Shown here: one piece after another, positions 33,140 through 42,832 of the stretch
Numbering within the stretch: position 1 is the first letter of the stretch
How the letters are laid out: every line of letters starts with the position of its first letter
Origin: Oxalobacter formigenes
GTDB lineage: Bacteria; Pseudomonadota; Gammaproteobacteria; Burkholderiales; Burkholderiaceae_D
Assembly (NCBI GenBank): GCA_019424645.1
Contig: JAHYZB010000037.1
Span: 1 to 48,803, forward strand
Direction: 5' to 3'
DNA: 48,803 nucleotides
Made by a program: the position numbers and the translations under genes
Notes under the pieces: generated by a model
Seen by the model: only the letters and a program-made list of their open reading frames with translations
Database searches by the model: none
Told to the model about the DNA's origin: nothing

Positions 33140-33153
33140 AATGTCTTGTATGA

Positions 33154-35913
33154 TCAGTCCGCTTGGTTTGCATGGCGCAGAAGAACCAGATTCCACAGTT
33201 TTTTGACTTCATTGACCTGGTCAATGACTTGATCCGGTTCCACCTTGGCCTGATCGGCTCCCTGCATACGTATTTCATGTTGCCGTTTCCTGAAATTTCG
33301 GTAAATGGCCGAGACATTTTCGCCTGCTTCTTCAGGAATCAATCCAAGTTTTCCACTCATTTTCAGCAAGGCGATGTTTCCGAAGTTGTCTGTCAGTTCG
33401 GGATATTCGAGTGAGTATTCAAGCACAAGGTATTGAACGATGAATTCAATGTCGATCATCCCCCCTGCATCATGTTTCAAATCGAAAAGGGTCGACCGGT
33501 TAGGATGACTCTCGTGGATTTTTTCGCGCATTTTCAGGATTTCCTGTCTGAGCCATTCAGGGTCCCGTGGCTGGCGTAGTATCCGGTCACGCAGTGCCTC
33601 AAACCGCTTGCCGATATTTTCATCTCCTGCGCAGAATCGGGCACGGGTCAATGCCTGATGTTCCCATGCCCATGCCGATTCGGTCTGATAGCGTTCGAAA
33701 GAATCGATAGAAGATACCATCAGCCCGCTGGCGCCGTCGGGGCGTAATGCAATGTCGATATCGAACAGGATGCCTGCTGATGTCGAACTGGTCATCCAGG
33801 TAATGAAACGCTGTGCGAGTCGTGCGTATAGCATGGGAGCGTCGGGATGGTCGTCGTCATACAGAAAGATCAGATCAAGGTCTGAGGCATATCCCAGTTC
33901 CTTTCCGCCCAGTTTGCCGTAAGCGATGATGGCGAAGGAGGGGACTTCCCTGTGCCGTTTCGGCATCGCAAGCCATACTTCTTTCAAGGCGGTTTCAACA
34001 ATGATGTCCGCCAGCCTGGATAAATGATCTGCCAGCCGCTCGACTGTCAATCCACCAGCCAGATCCTGTGCCAGAAAACGGAACAGCTGTGCATGATGGG
34101 CTTCACGAAGAGTATCCATCATCAACTCGGTGTCTCCCCGTTGTGATTCGAGCTGTTGTTCCAGTTCGGCAGTGAAAGAGGGCCAATCGGGTGGTGCCAT
34201 CAGTGTCCTGGCGTCAAGCAGTTCATCCAGCAGGATTGGATGGCGTGTCAGATAACGGGCAGCCCACTCACTGGCATCGAGCATGCGTATCAATCGTTGA
34301 GTCGCCGCCGGAAATTCCGTCAGAAGGGAAAGATAGGCCGTACGACGGGCAATCGATTCGAGGAAGTCGAGAAGCCTGCCGAGTGTGACCAGTGGTGCGT
34401 GACTGCTTTTCAGCAATTCGGGCAGCGTGGTGTTGATAAGGGTGACCAGTCTGGTTCGGGTACTGTCCGGGAGGGATTGGATGCGACTGGTTTTCCAGAA
34501 TGAGAGTAGTCGTCTTGCTGCATTGTTGGCATCTGAAAAACCGAGGGATTCCAGTTTTGACTGAATGGAATGAATCTGTTCATCTTCCGACTGGCTCGAA
34601 AGCAGAGGCTGCGGAATAACCGGTTTCGAATTGTCTTCGCGTGAGGATTTGTCGCTGAATATTTCATCGAACTGTGACGATACAAAACTTCTGTGTTTTT
34701 GCAGTTCATCAAGCAGTTCTGAGGTGGTTTTCATTCCCATCGAGTTGGCAATCAGGAGAAGCTCATTTTCATTGGCTGGCAGCGAGTGAGTCTGTGCGTC
34801 TTCGAGATACTGGATGCGGTGTTCCAGATTGCGCAGGAAAGTGTATGAATCGAGCAGGGCACTGGCAATGTCGTCATCCAGCTGTCTTTTTTCGACCAGA
34901 ACGTGAAGGATGTGCCGGGTTGATTTATCCTGCAACGCCGGATCTCTTCCGCCACGGATAAGCTGGAACATCTGGGCAAGAAACTCAATTTCCCGAATGC
35001 CGCCACGTCCCAGTTTGACGTTGTTGCTGCGTTCAGGATGGAGCCTTTCCTGACGGACAACGTCTGCGCGGATCTGTTGGTGCAGATTGCGGATGGCATC
35101 TATAACACTGAAATCCAGATACCGGCGATAGATGAATGGATGCACAATTTCCTGCAGCGTTCGGATATCGTCCGGATTGCCTGTGATCGGACGTGCCTTG
35201 ATCCACGCGTATCGTTCCCATTCACGCCCCTGAACGATCAGATATTGCTCGACCATATTGATGCTTGCGACAAGAGGACCCGATTCTCCATTTGGCCTCA
35301 AGGCCATATCGACACGGAAAGTGAAACCGTCTTCGGTAATTTCCGACAGGGCCTTGATGAACCGTTTGCCCAGCCGTGTAAAAAATTCCTGATTGGAGAG
35401 CGGACGTTGTCCCGGACCGGTTGTTTTCGTTTCCCCGTTTTCGGGATAAACGAAGATGAGGTCGATGTCCGATGAAACATTCAGTTCCCCTCCACCCAGT
35501 TTCCCCATTCCCAGGACAATCATTTCCTGAGGTCTGTCTGAATTGGCTCCGATCGGTGTTCCGTGAGCAGCTTTCAATTCTTCTGTCAGAGCTTGCAGAT
35601 GGGTCCGGATGGCGAATTCTGCAAATATAGTCATTGTATCCACCACTTCCGACAAATCTGCTTTTCCTGACAAGTCACGTTCAATGATGGCGCAAATCAG
35701 CAGGTTTCTCAAACGGCGCATCGCCCTCGGCAGAGGATAGCCATCGTCCATTTCGCGTTTTAGCAAGGCTTCCAGATTCAGCTGGTTCAATGGTTGTGTG
35801 ATGATCGACTGGATTTTTGCTGTCCGTTTTTCACGATTGGCATTCATCCAGTGCATGTAAAAATGGGATGCCTGTTCAGCGGGAATGAGAGATGGCTTCA
35901 TAATTTGTAACAT
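33154..35913 (-). CDS. glnE: Bifunctional glutamine synthetase adenylyltransferase/adenylyl-removing enzyme
   Basis: A 919-residue protein with two nucleotidyltransferase domains. The first has NVSSDIDLIFVYPE with D149 and D151 (adenylyl-removing half); the second has GYASDLDLIFLYDD near residue 680 (adenylyl-transferring half). A helical connector lies between. GlnE adds or removes AMP on glutamine synthetase under control of PII and glutamine. It is slightly shorter than E. coli GlnE (about 946). Start: ATG 35913 or ATG 35901 (four codons later); neither has a strong ribosome binding site. The neighbour yhdP is divergent. Confidence 0.96.
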   Translation of the reverse strand: MLQIMKPSLIPAEQASHFYMHWMNANREKRTAKIQSIITQPLNQLNLEALLKREMDDGYPLPRAMRRLRNLLICAIIERDLSGKADLSEVVDTMTIFAEFAIRTHLQALTEELKAAHGTPIGANSDRPQEMIVLGMGKLGGGELNVSSDIDLIFVYPENGETKTTGPGQRPLSNQEFFTRLGKRFIKALSEITEDGFTFRVDMALRPNGESGPLVASINMVEQYLIVQGREWERYAWIKARPITGNPDDIRTLQEIVHPFIYRRYLDFSVIDAIRNLHQQIRADVVRQERLHPERSNNVKLGRGGIREIEFLAQMFQLIRGGRDPALQDKSTRHILHVLVEKRQLDDDIASALLDSYTFLRNLEHRIQYLEDAQTHSLPANENELLLIANSMGMKTTSELLDELQKHRSFVSSQFDEIFSDKSSREDNSKPVIPQPLLSSQSEDEQIHSIQSKLESLGFSDANNAARRLLSFWKTSRIQSLPDSTRTRLVTLINTTLPELLKSSHAPLVTLGRLLDFLESIARRTAYLSLLTEFPAATQRLIRMLDASEWAARYLTRHPILLDELLDARTLMAPPDWPSFTAELEQQLESQRGDTELMMDTLREAHHAQLFRFLAQDLAGGLTVERLADHLSRLADIIVETALKEVWLAMPKRHREVPSFAIIAYGKLGGKELGYASDLDLIFLYDDDHPDAPMLYARLAQRFITWMTSSTSAGILFDIDIALRPDGASGLMVSSIDSFERYQTESAWAWEHQALTRARFCAGDENIGKRFEALRDRILRQPRDPEWLRQEILKMREKIHESHPNRSTLFDLKHDAGGMIDIEFIVQYLVLEYSLEYPELTDNFGNIALLKMSGKLGLIPEEAGENVSAIYRNFRKRQHEIRMQGADQAKVEPDQVIDQVNEVKKLWNLVLLRHANQAD

Positions 35914-36025
35914 CGGGTAAATTTCGTTTCATGAAGGTATTGCAATGAATATTCTTCATGATTGATTAAATAATCGGTATGCCGTTGTGGTATTTTACGT
36001 TTATTAATGCTAATTCTTCTATCTA

Positions 36026-39000
36026 ATGCAGCCTGACCGGCAAGAAAATCAGAATACTCAGAAATCCCGGAGCGCATGGTGGTCACGTTCCGCGGATGCG
36101 TTCGCCGATTTCGCCTATCGCTATCAGACGATCATCAAGGTAGCGCTTGTCGTATTTTTCGTTTTTTATTTTGCTTTTGCGGCAATTTTTCTTGGCCTGC
36201 GTTATATCGTTTTGCCGCATGTCAATGAATACAAGACAGAGATAGAAAAGCTGGCGAGCGAATCGATTGGAAAGGACGTCCGGTTTTCGAAAATCAGTGC
36301 TTCCTGGTATGGTTTGCAACCCCGAGTCGATCTTGAAAACGTGACACTTTCAGGTGAGGAGGGAACGGAATATGTCCGGCTGAAAAATGTCTCGGCTGTT
36401 GTTTCATGGTGGTCTGTGCCATTGATGGATTTGAGACTGGCCTCTCTCGTCTTCGACAAGCCGGACATCAATATATCCAGAGACAGGGATGGCAGGTTTT
36501 ACGTAGCCGGTATACTCGTCGATCCGGAAAAGCAAACTGAAAGCGGAGTCGCCGACTGGATTTTAAAACAGCATGAAATCATTATCCGCGATGGAACCCT
36601 TCACTGGAAAGACGATTTCAGGCATGCCGTTGAACTGAATCTGGACCAGTTCACCTTTGTTATGAAAAACCGGGGGCGAAAGCATCGCTTCCGACTCACA
36701 GCTGTCCCTGATACCCCTATCGCCGATTCTATCGATCTTCGTGGCAATTTTTCTCACCCGCGATTTGAAAAGAAAGTATCCGACGTTTCTAAATGGAAAG
36801 GTGACCTCTATGTTGCCTTGTCCAATCTGAACGCAGACCAATGGAAAAAATACGTTGATTTTCCTGTCGAGCTCGATCGTGGTACGGGTTCGGTCCAGAT
36901 ATGGGCCAGCGTGGACAAGTCCCGATTGACTGAGCTTTCAACCGGGCTTGATGTGAAGAACCTCTACCTGAAGTTGGGAAAAGACCTTCCGGCACTGGAT
37001 CTGGCACAGGCAACAGGCCGGTTTGAGATGAAAAGGATAGCGAATTCAGGTCAGGAGGGAAGTTCAGACATACATCCGTTTTATTCATACGGTGTTGACA
37101 AGCTGTCCCTGAAAACAGTTTCAGGCAAGGTTTTGAATGACGCCAGTTTCAATTTCAGTTATTTGCCTTCAGAGAGAACAGACCAGCTGTCCAGGACTAA
37201 AGTCGAAGTCGCGAGTCTGAATTTGGGAGAGCTGAGAAGTTTTCTTCCGTATTTGCCGCTGGACAAGGAATTGAGCCAGCAAATCAGGCGTCATGAATTT
37301 TCCGGTCAATTGTCCAATTTCACTTTAAGCTGGGAAAACACTCCGGATGTATTGAAGGCTTACGCCGTTAACGGAAATTTCAGTCAGCTGACTTTCCGTG
37401 AGACCGGAGATGGTTATCAATCAAGCAAACCCGGTCTTTTGCCGGTTAATGTCGGGTTTGAAAATCTGACCGGTTCCGTTTCCATGAATGAGTATGGATT
37501 CACCGAAATCAACGCTGATTCTGCCAGTTTACAGTCGTGCCGTACCCCAGAAATTCGATGAACTGAAAGTGGATATGCAATGGAATCGTTCACAAAAGGA
37601 TGTTCTGACAGTCAAGGCCAAAGACCTGTCTTTCCGGCAGAATGAATTGAAGGTCAATGTTTCTGGACAATATTCAAAAGATTTGTCGAATAAAAATGAC
37701 ATATACGGTTATCTGGATGCGACATCCAGAATCGAGAATCTGGATATTGACAGAGTAAAACACTATATTCCACTTCAAACGCCGAAGACCCTGAAAGAAT
37801 GGTTATCTGGCGGCTTGAAAGGGGGAAAGGTCAGTGAAGGAGTGATTCAGGTAAAAGGCAATCTGGCCGATTTCCCTTATTCTGCTGAAAACAGGAAAAA
37901 CACAGGTGTTTTCAAGGTAAATGCAAAAATCGTCGACGGAATGCTGAATTATGCGCCCAACATGGTTAATCGGAATACTCGCAAACCGGCATGGCCGGTA
38001 ATTGAAAAAATACAGGGTGAACTTCGCATGGATGGCAGCCTGCTTGCCATCCATGCCGATAAGGCATTGACCAATAATGTCGGCCTGAAAGATGTTGATG
38101 TCGTCATTCCGAATGTTTTGGCCGACAATCCTGTTTTGAATGTTGATGGCAAGGCAAACGGGACACTTCAGAATTTTGTCGGTTTTGTAAATGTGACGCC
38201 GGTTATTGACTGGATCGGTCATTTGACCGATGAAACGACGGCGACAGGCAATGCCGATCTGCTGCTGGAAATGCAGTTACCTCTGGAAAAAATGGAAAAA
38301 TCGGTCGTCAAAGGTACTCTGAAGTTTGGCGGAAACGATATTGTCCTGTTCAGGGAACTTCCAGTAATTGCCAAAACGCAGGGACAGCTCTATTTTTCCG
38401 AAAAGGGATTTGCACTTGAAAAAATCAGGGCTAATTTCCTGCATGAACCCGCTTCCATAAGCGGTGGGACCCAATCGAATGGGCGCTTCCTTGTCCATGC
38501 TGAGGGAACATTGAGTTCCCGGGGGCTTCAGCAGGCTTATTCGGGTGGCATGCTGAAGCAGCTTGTCGGCAAACTGTCCGGAAGCACCCCATTTGTGGTC
38601 AACATTACCGACAATGAACTGAAAGTCGATTCCAGTCTGAAAGGGCTGGGAATAGACCTGCCTGCCCCATTGGGCAAGCAGGCAGCCAGTAGTGTTCCCC
38701 TGAAGTTCCTGATGGATAACAGGCCAGCGGTCAATGGTGTCTCACGCGATGTCATCGATATTATTTATGGAGATAATATCGCTGCCCGATATCTGCGCCA
38801 GAAGACAAAACAGGGAACCTGGCAGGTCACAGAAGGCGGTCTTGCCATAAACCGGCCGGTACGTACGCGACCCGGCGTGACGCTTGACCTCAGCATGCAC
38901 AGTCTTGATTTCAACGAATGGGCCAATGTATTGAGTTCCCTGCCTTCCGAATCTGCCAGGCGAAGCACAAATGACGGGTCTTCCGGCGGGGGACTGGAAC

Positions 39001-40088
39001 AATACATCGATCCACATAATTTTTCTATTGTCGCGGATGAGCTGATGTCGATGGATTCCTGGCTGACGAATGTCAGCCTGAATGGTTCCCGGTCAAAGAA
39101 TTCGATTGACGCGGCTATCCGTTCCGATCAGATGAATGGACAGATCAAGTGGATAGACAGCAATGTCCGGCAGGTGGAAGGGAAACTCATTGCACGACTT
39201 ACGTCGATGAACATTTTGCCTTCTTCGGTCAAGAAAGCATCTGATATGTCCGGCAGGGAAAATGTCCGCCGCATTCCGGCACTCGATATTATCGCTGACG
39301 ATCTGGTCCTTTATGGAAAACATCTGGGCAGGACAGAAATCATTGCCAACAATGTCAATTTCCAGGGAGGACGGGAATGGAGAATCAACAAACTGAAAAT
39401 CATCAATCCCGATGCCATACTCGACGCGTCGGGAAGCTGGATTTCCTCAACAGGCAATAAACAGCAAACGAAACTGAATTATGTCCTGAACATCAAGGAT
39501 GCCGGAAAATTGCTTGACCGGTTCGGTTACAAGGGATTGATCCGGAGAGGAAAAGGAGAAATGAAAGGTGATGTGAGCTGGGATGGTTTGCCATTCGCGC
39601 TGGATATCCCGTCCATGTACGGCAAACTGTCCCTCAAAATCGGCGCGGGCCAATTCCTGAAAGCGGATGCCGGCGCGGCGCGGTTGCTCAGTGTTATCAG
39701 TCTGCAATCATTGCCCAGAAGGCTGACGCTTGATTTCAGGGATGTTTTCTCTACCGGTTTTGCCTTTGATGATATCAGTGCGACGGCACATATTACGAAA
39801 GGCATCATGAAAACGGACAATATGAAGATGATGGGGCCAAACGCAACCGTGCTGATGGATGGCAGCGTTGATATTTCGAAAGAAACCCAGAACCTGCATG
39901 TTGCCGTGATCCCTGATTTCAATGCGGCGGCCGTTTCGCTGGCTTACGGCTTTATCAATCCAGCCATTGGAATTGGCACATTCCTTGCTCAATTATTTCT
40001 GCAAAAGCCTTTGATGAAAGAGCTGACGCATGAATATCAGATTACCGGTTCGTGGGCGAATCCAGAGATTAACGAGATCAAGCGTTAA
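36026..40088 (+). pseudogene. yhdP: YhdP/TIGR02099-family AsmA-like protein, frameshifted
   Basis: Two overlapping frames make one gene. The first (36026-37561) has an N-terminal membrane segment (about residues 37-59) and a YhdP beginning, and runs out at CRTPEIR. The second continues as SRAVPQKFDELKVDMQW from about 37540 to 40088 and ends with the typical AsmA/YhdP tail. Passing from one frame to the next means skipping one base near 37535, as after a one-base insertion (or two-base deletion). The joined product would be about 1353 residues, in the family range (about 1270-1400). YhdP works with TamB and YdbH in phospholipid transport to the outer membrane. The gene may be inactive, or the shift may be a sequencing error. 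Confidence 0.82.
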
Positions 40089-40146
40089 TCAATCAAAGTT
40101 CGTTCCCCTTTTTCATAAAATCTGCTGATGTATTAAGGAGTTGAAG

Positions 40147-40944
40147 ATGACTAAAGTAGCCGCCGTTCAGATGATCTCCACCCCTGACGTGAATGAGAAT
40201 ATTGAAACGGCACGTCGGCTGATCGGCGAAGCGGCTGAAACGGGGGCCGAACTGGTGCTTTTGCCGGAATACTGGCCCAGTATTGGCCAGAATGATGCGG
40301 AGCGTATATACCATGCAGAACCGTTTGGTTCCGGGCCCATTCAGGACTTTATGGCAGAGATGAGCCGCAAATATGGTATCTGGCTTATCGGCGGAACCTT
40401 GTCTCTGGTTTCACCAGAACCGGGAAAGGTTTTGAACAGCTCGCTGGTTTATTCTCCGGAAGGTGAAAACATTGCACGTTACGACAAAATTCACCTGTTC
40501 GGTTTTGCCACTGAACGTGAATCATACGATGAATCCGCTTCCATTTGCGGTGGAGACGATGTCGTAACGTTCGATGCGCCATTCGGGAAAGTCGGCCTCT
40601 CGGTCTGTTACGATTTGCGCTTTCCGGAACTGTACCGCGCTTTTGGAGAATGTACATTGATTGTCGTACCTGCTGCGTTTACCTATACGACGGGAAAAGT
40701 TCATTGGGAAATATTGCTGCGTGCGCGAGCCATTGAAAATCAGGCCTACGTTCTGGCAGCAGCACAGGGAGGCCGTCATGTTACCGGTCGCCGGACATGG
40801 GGACATACCATGCTGATCGATCCGTGGGGTGAGATCAAGGCCGTTTTGCCTGAGGGTGAAGGCGTCATTGAAGGTGAACTGGACTTTGATCTGCTTGCCT
40901 CGATCCGTGAGAAATTGCCAGCGTTGAAACATCGCAAACTCTGA
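40147..40944 (+). CDS. Nitrilase-superfamily amidohydrolase, probable deaminated-glutathione amidase
   Basis: A 265-residue carbon-nitrogen hydrolase. The catalytic triad is visible: Glu in LLPEYWP, Lys in YDKIHLFGF, Cys in SVCYDLRFPELYR. The last motif and the length match the Nit1/YbeM branch, which hydrolyses deaminated glutathione made by side reactions of transaminases. That substrate is inferred from motif and family; glutathione synthesis genes are in the same window. Start: AAGGAG (40135-40140) is six bases before ATG 40147. A TCAGG/CCTGA hairpin follows the gene, and a GTCATGCC/GGCATGAC hairpin lies at 40981-41008. Confidence 0.88.
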   Translation: MTKVAAVQMISTPDVNENIETARRLIGEAAETGAELVLLPEYWPSIGQNDAERIYHAEPFGSGPIQDFMAEMSRKYGIWLIGGTLSLVSPEPGKVLNSSLVYSPEGENIARYDKIHLFGFATERESYDESASICGGDDVVTFDAPFGKVGLSVCYDLRFPELYRAFGECTLIVVPAAFTYTTGKVHWEILLRARAIENQAYVLAAAQGGRHVTGRRTWGHTMLIDPWGEIKAVLPEGEGVIEGELDFDLLASIREKLPALKHRKL

Positions 40945-41132
40945 TATTTTCTCAGGTTTACCTGAACTTTTCCGGTCAGGGTCATGCCATCAAAAGTGTT
41001 GGCATGACGCAATCTCATGAACGGTTTTATCGCTTATATTGATTTCGCCCCGTGCCAAATTGGGGCATTGGATGCACCTTTTTTGACAATACACTACAAT
41101 CGGAGTCTGAACCGATAACGAGGATTTTCTTC

Positions 41133-42593
41133 ATGCAATCGCAAATGACCGAAAAAGACAATCTTGATCTTGCCAAGTCCATTCTTCTCGAACCATTCGG
41201 GCTGGATGAACCTGCACTGATCAAGGCAATGGGAACCATTTTCAGCCATCAGGTCGATTATGCCGATCTGTATTTCCAGTTTACGAAAAATGAAAGCTGG
41301 AGCCTTGAAGAGGGTATTGTCAAAACGGGCAGCTTTGCCATCGATCAGGGGGTTGGCGTCCGGGCTGTCGCCGGGGACAAAACGGCTTTTTCCTATTCTG
41401 ACGATATATCAGCCACGGCACTGGAAGACGCTGCCAAAGCGACCCGTACTATCGGACGTCAGGGTGAAGGGAAAGTCAAACTGGCTTCCGTGATCAAACC
41501 GGTCAGAAATCATTCCCTTTATATCCCGAATGATCCCTTGCAAACGATCAGTGCAGCAGAAAAAGTCGCTCTTCTTGAAAAAGTGGAAAAACTCGCGAGA
41601 GCGGCTGACCCGCGTATCGTACAAGTCATGGCCGGTCTGGCCGGTGAGTTCGATGTTGTTCTGGTGGCACGCAGTGATGGTGTTCTGGCTGCGGATATCC
41701 GGCCGCTGATCCGTCTGTCTGTGACGGTTATTGCCGAACAGGACGGTCGGCGTGAAATAGGAACCAGTGGTGGCGGTGGCCGTTACGGCTATGCTTATTT
41801 TACGGATGAACTTGTCCGGCATTATGTCAATGAGGCGACACGGTCGGCACTGATCAATCTGGAAGCGAAACCGGCTCCGGCAGGTCCGATGACGGTTGTA
41901 CTTGGTTCCGGATGGCCCGGCGTCTTGCTTCATGAAGCGATTGGGCATGGTCTGGAAGGCGATTTCAATCGCAAGGGATCGAGCGCTTTTTCCGGACGAC
42001 TTGGCGAAAAGGTTGCCGCAGACAGCATTACAGTGGTCGATGACGGTTCTATCCAGAACCGGCGGGGCTCGCTGAATATGGATGATGAAGGCAATCCGAC
42101 GCAAAGGACAGTTTTGATTGAAAACGGCATTTTGAAAGGATATTTGCAGGATACCCTGAATGCCCGTTTGATGAATATGGCGGTGACAGGTAATGCGCGC
42201 CGTGAATCGTTCGCCCATCTGCCGATGCCCCGCATGACCAATACCTTCATGCTGGCAGGAGACAGGAATCCCGAAGAGATCATCGCGTCGGTCAAGAACG
42301 GTTTGTATGCCGCCAATTTCGGGGGCGGTCAGGTCGATATTACCAACGGCAAGTTCGTTTTTTCGGCCAGTGAAGCGTATATGATAGAAAATGGTAAACT
42401 GGCGTATCCGGTCAAAGGGGCTACTCTGGTCGGCAACGGCCCTGACATTTTGAAACGCGTTTCGATGGTCGGGAATGATATGCAGCTTGATTCCGGTGTC
42501 GGCGTTTGTGGAAAAGAGGGACAAAGTGTACCGGTCGGCGTCGGACAGCCGACGCTTCGTATCGAAGATGTCACAGTTGGCGGAACGGTTTGA
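41133..42593 (+). CDS. tldD: Metalloprotease TldD
   Basis: A 486-residue TldD. The zinc site HEAIGHGLEGD lies near residues 266-276; LNMDDEGNPTQRTVLIENGILKGYLQD, REAFAHLPMPRMTNTFML-like sequence (here RRESFAHLPMPRMTNTFM) and the end VGVGQPTLRIEDVTVGG are family signatures. TldD pairs with TldE/PmbA to degrade unfolded peptides and to mature some microcin-like products; tldE is not here. Start: GAGG about nine bases before ATG 41133 and family length favour this over an upstream frame from 41052. It stands just upstream of the nitrilase gene's operon neighbour aroG in the same direction. Confidence 0.93.
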   Translation: MQSQMTEKDNLDLAKSILLEPFGLDEPALIKAMGTIFSHQVDYADLYFQFTKNESWSLEEGIVKTGSFAIDQGVGVRAVAGDKTAFSYSDDISATALEDAAKATRTIGRQGEGKVKLASVIKPVRNHSLYIPNDPLQTISAAEKVALLEKVEKLARAADPRIVQVMAGLAGEFDVVLVARSDGVLAADIRPLIRLSVTVIAEQDGRREIGTSGGGGRYGYAYFTDELVRHYVNEATRSALINLEAKPAPAGPMTVVLGSGWPGVLLHEAIGHGLEGDFNRKGSSAFSGRLGEKVAADSITVVDDGSIQNRRGSLNMDDEGNPTQRTVLIENGILKGYLQDTLNARLMNMAVTGNARRESFAHLPMPRMTNTFMLAGDRNPEEIIASVKNGLYAANFGGGQVDITNGKFVFSASEAYMIENGKLAYPVKGATLVGNGPDILKRVSMVGNDMQLDSGVGVCGKEGQSVPVGVGQPTLRIEDVTVGGTV

Positions 42594-42611
42594 AGACAAA
42601 AAAAGAAAATT

Positions 42612-42640
42612 TTGTCAGACTTGTAAACTTGGTATAGAAT
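42612..42640 (+). promoter_or_regulatory. Sigma-70-type promoter of the aroG leader
   Basis: A -35 box TTGTCA (42612-42617; 5 of 6), a 17-base spacer, and a -10 box TAGAAT (42635-42640; 5 of 6). Transcription would start about 42647, some 30 bases before the leader peptide ATG. Confidence 0.6.
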
Positions 42641-42677
42641 AAATAAATAGATCAACGAAACTGCTTGCCATATACAA

Positions 42678-42761
42678 ATGATTAACTTCGTTTATTTCTG
42701 GTTTTTTTACTTTAGCTATTCCAGCCCATTGGCGGAGGAGAAGCGGCAAGCGCTCGTATAA
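42678..42761 (+). CDS. Aromatic-rich leader peptide controlling aroG (attenuator)
   Basis: A 27-codon frame from ATG 42678 to TAA 42759-42761. Within residues 4-14 there are five Phe (4, 7, 9, 10, 12), three Tyr (6, 11, 14) and one Trp (8), a run far beyond chance. The rest is hydrophilic and ends in V27. It resembles the Phe-rich leader of enteric pheA in design. Starved Phe or Tyr tRNA would stall the ribosome in this run and change folding of the RNA downstream. No clear ribosome binding site is visible. The terminator at 42784-42809 and the aroG start at 42833 follow. Confidence 0.8.
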   Translation: MINFVYFWFFYFSYSSPLAEEKRQALV

Positions 42762-42783
42762 AGAGAACAAACCACATTCTAAA

Positions 42784-42809
42784 AACCGCCAGGATCTGGC
42801 GGTTTTTTT
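42784..42809 (+). terminator. Intrinsic terminator upstream of aroG
   Basis: Nine base pairs (42784-42792 with 42796-42804), a three-base loop GAT, and seven consecutive T residues (42803-42809). It ends 23 bases before the aroG ATG, so it must be overcome for aroG expression. Confidence 0.9.
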
Positions 42810-42832
42810 GTTTTATCAAAACTGGAAAGATC

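Larger units (their letters stand above)
42663..42809 (+). promoter_or_regulatory. Transcription attenuator of aroG: alternative stems and terminator
   Basis: Three competing pairings are visible. GCTTGCC (42663-42669) pairs with GGCAAGC (42745-42751), enclosing the leader frame. TGGCGG (42730-42735) pairs with CCGCCA (42786-42791), which would serve as antiterminator. AACCGCCAG (42784-42792) pairs with CTGGCGGTT (42796-42804) and is followed by T's to 42809, the terminator. This is the layout of a ribosome-mediated attenuator. Confidence 0.75.

Noticed and set aside
37530..37545. Programmed frameshift site in yhdP
   Set aside because: No slippery heptamer, internal Shine-Dalgarno or downstream pseudoknot is evident, and YhdP is not known to need frameshifting.
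37488..40088. Independent gene starting with ATG at 37488
   Set aside because: The first residues of this frame overlap the coding region of the upstream frame and do not look like a protein start; homology resumes only after about 37535. It is the second part of a frameshifted yhdP.
41409..42599. 396-residue minus-strand frame opposite tldD
   Set aside because: It is an antisense shadow of a well-supported TldD gene and its translation has no recognisable motif.
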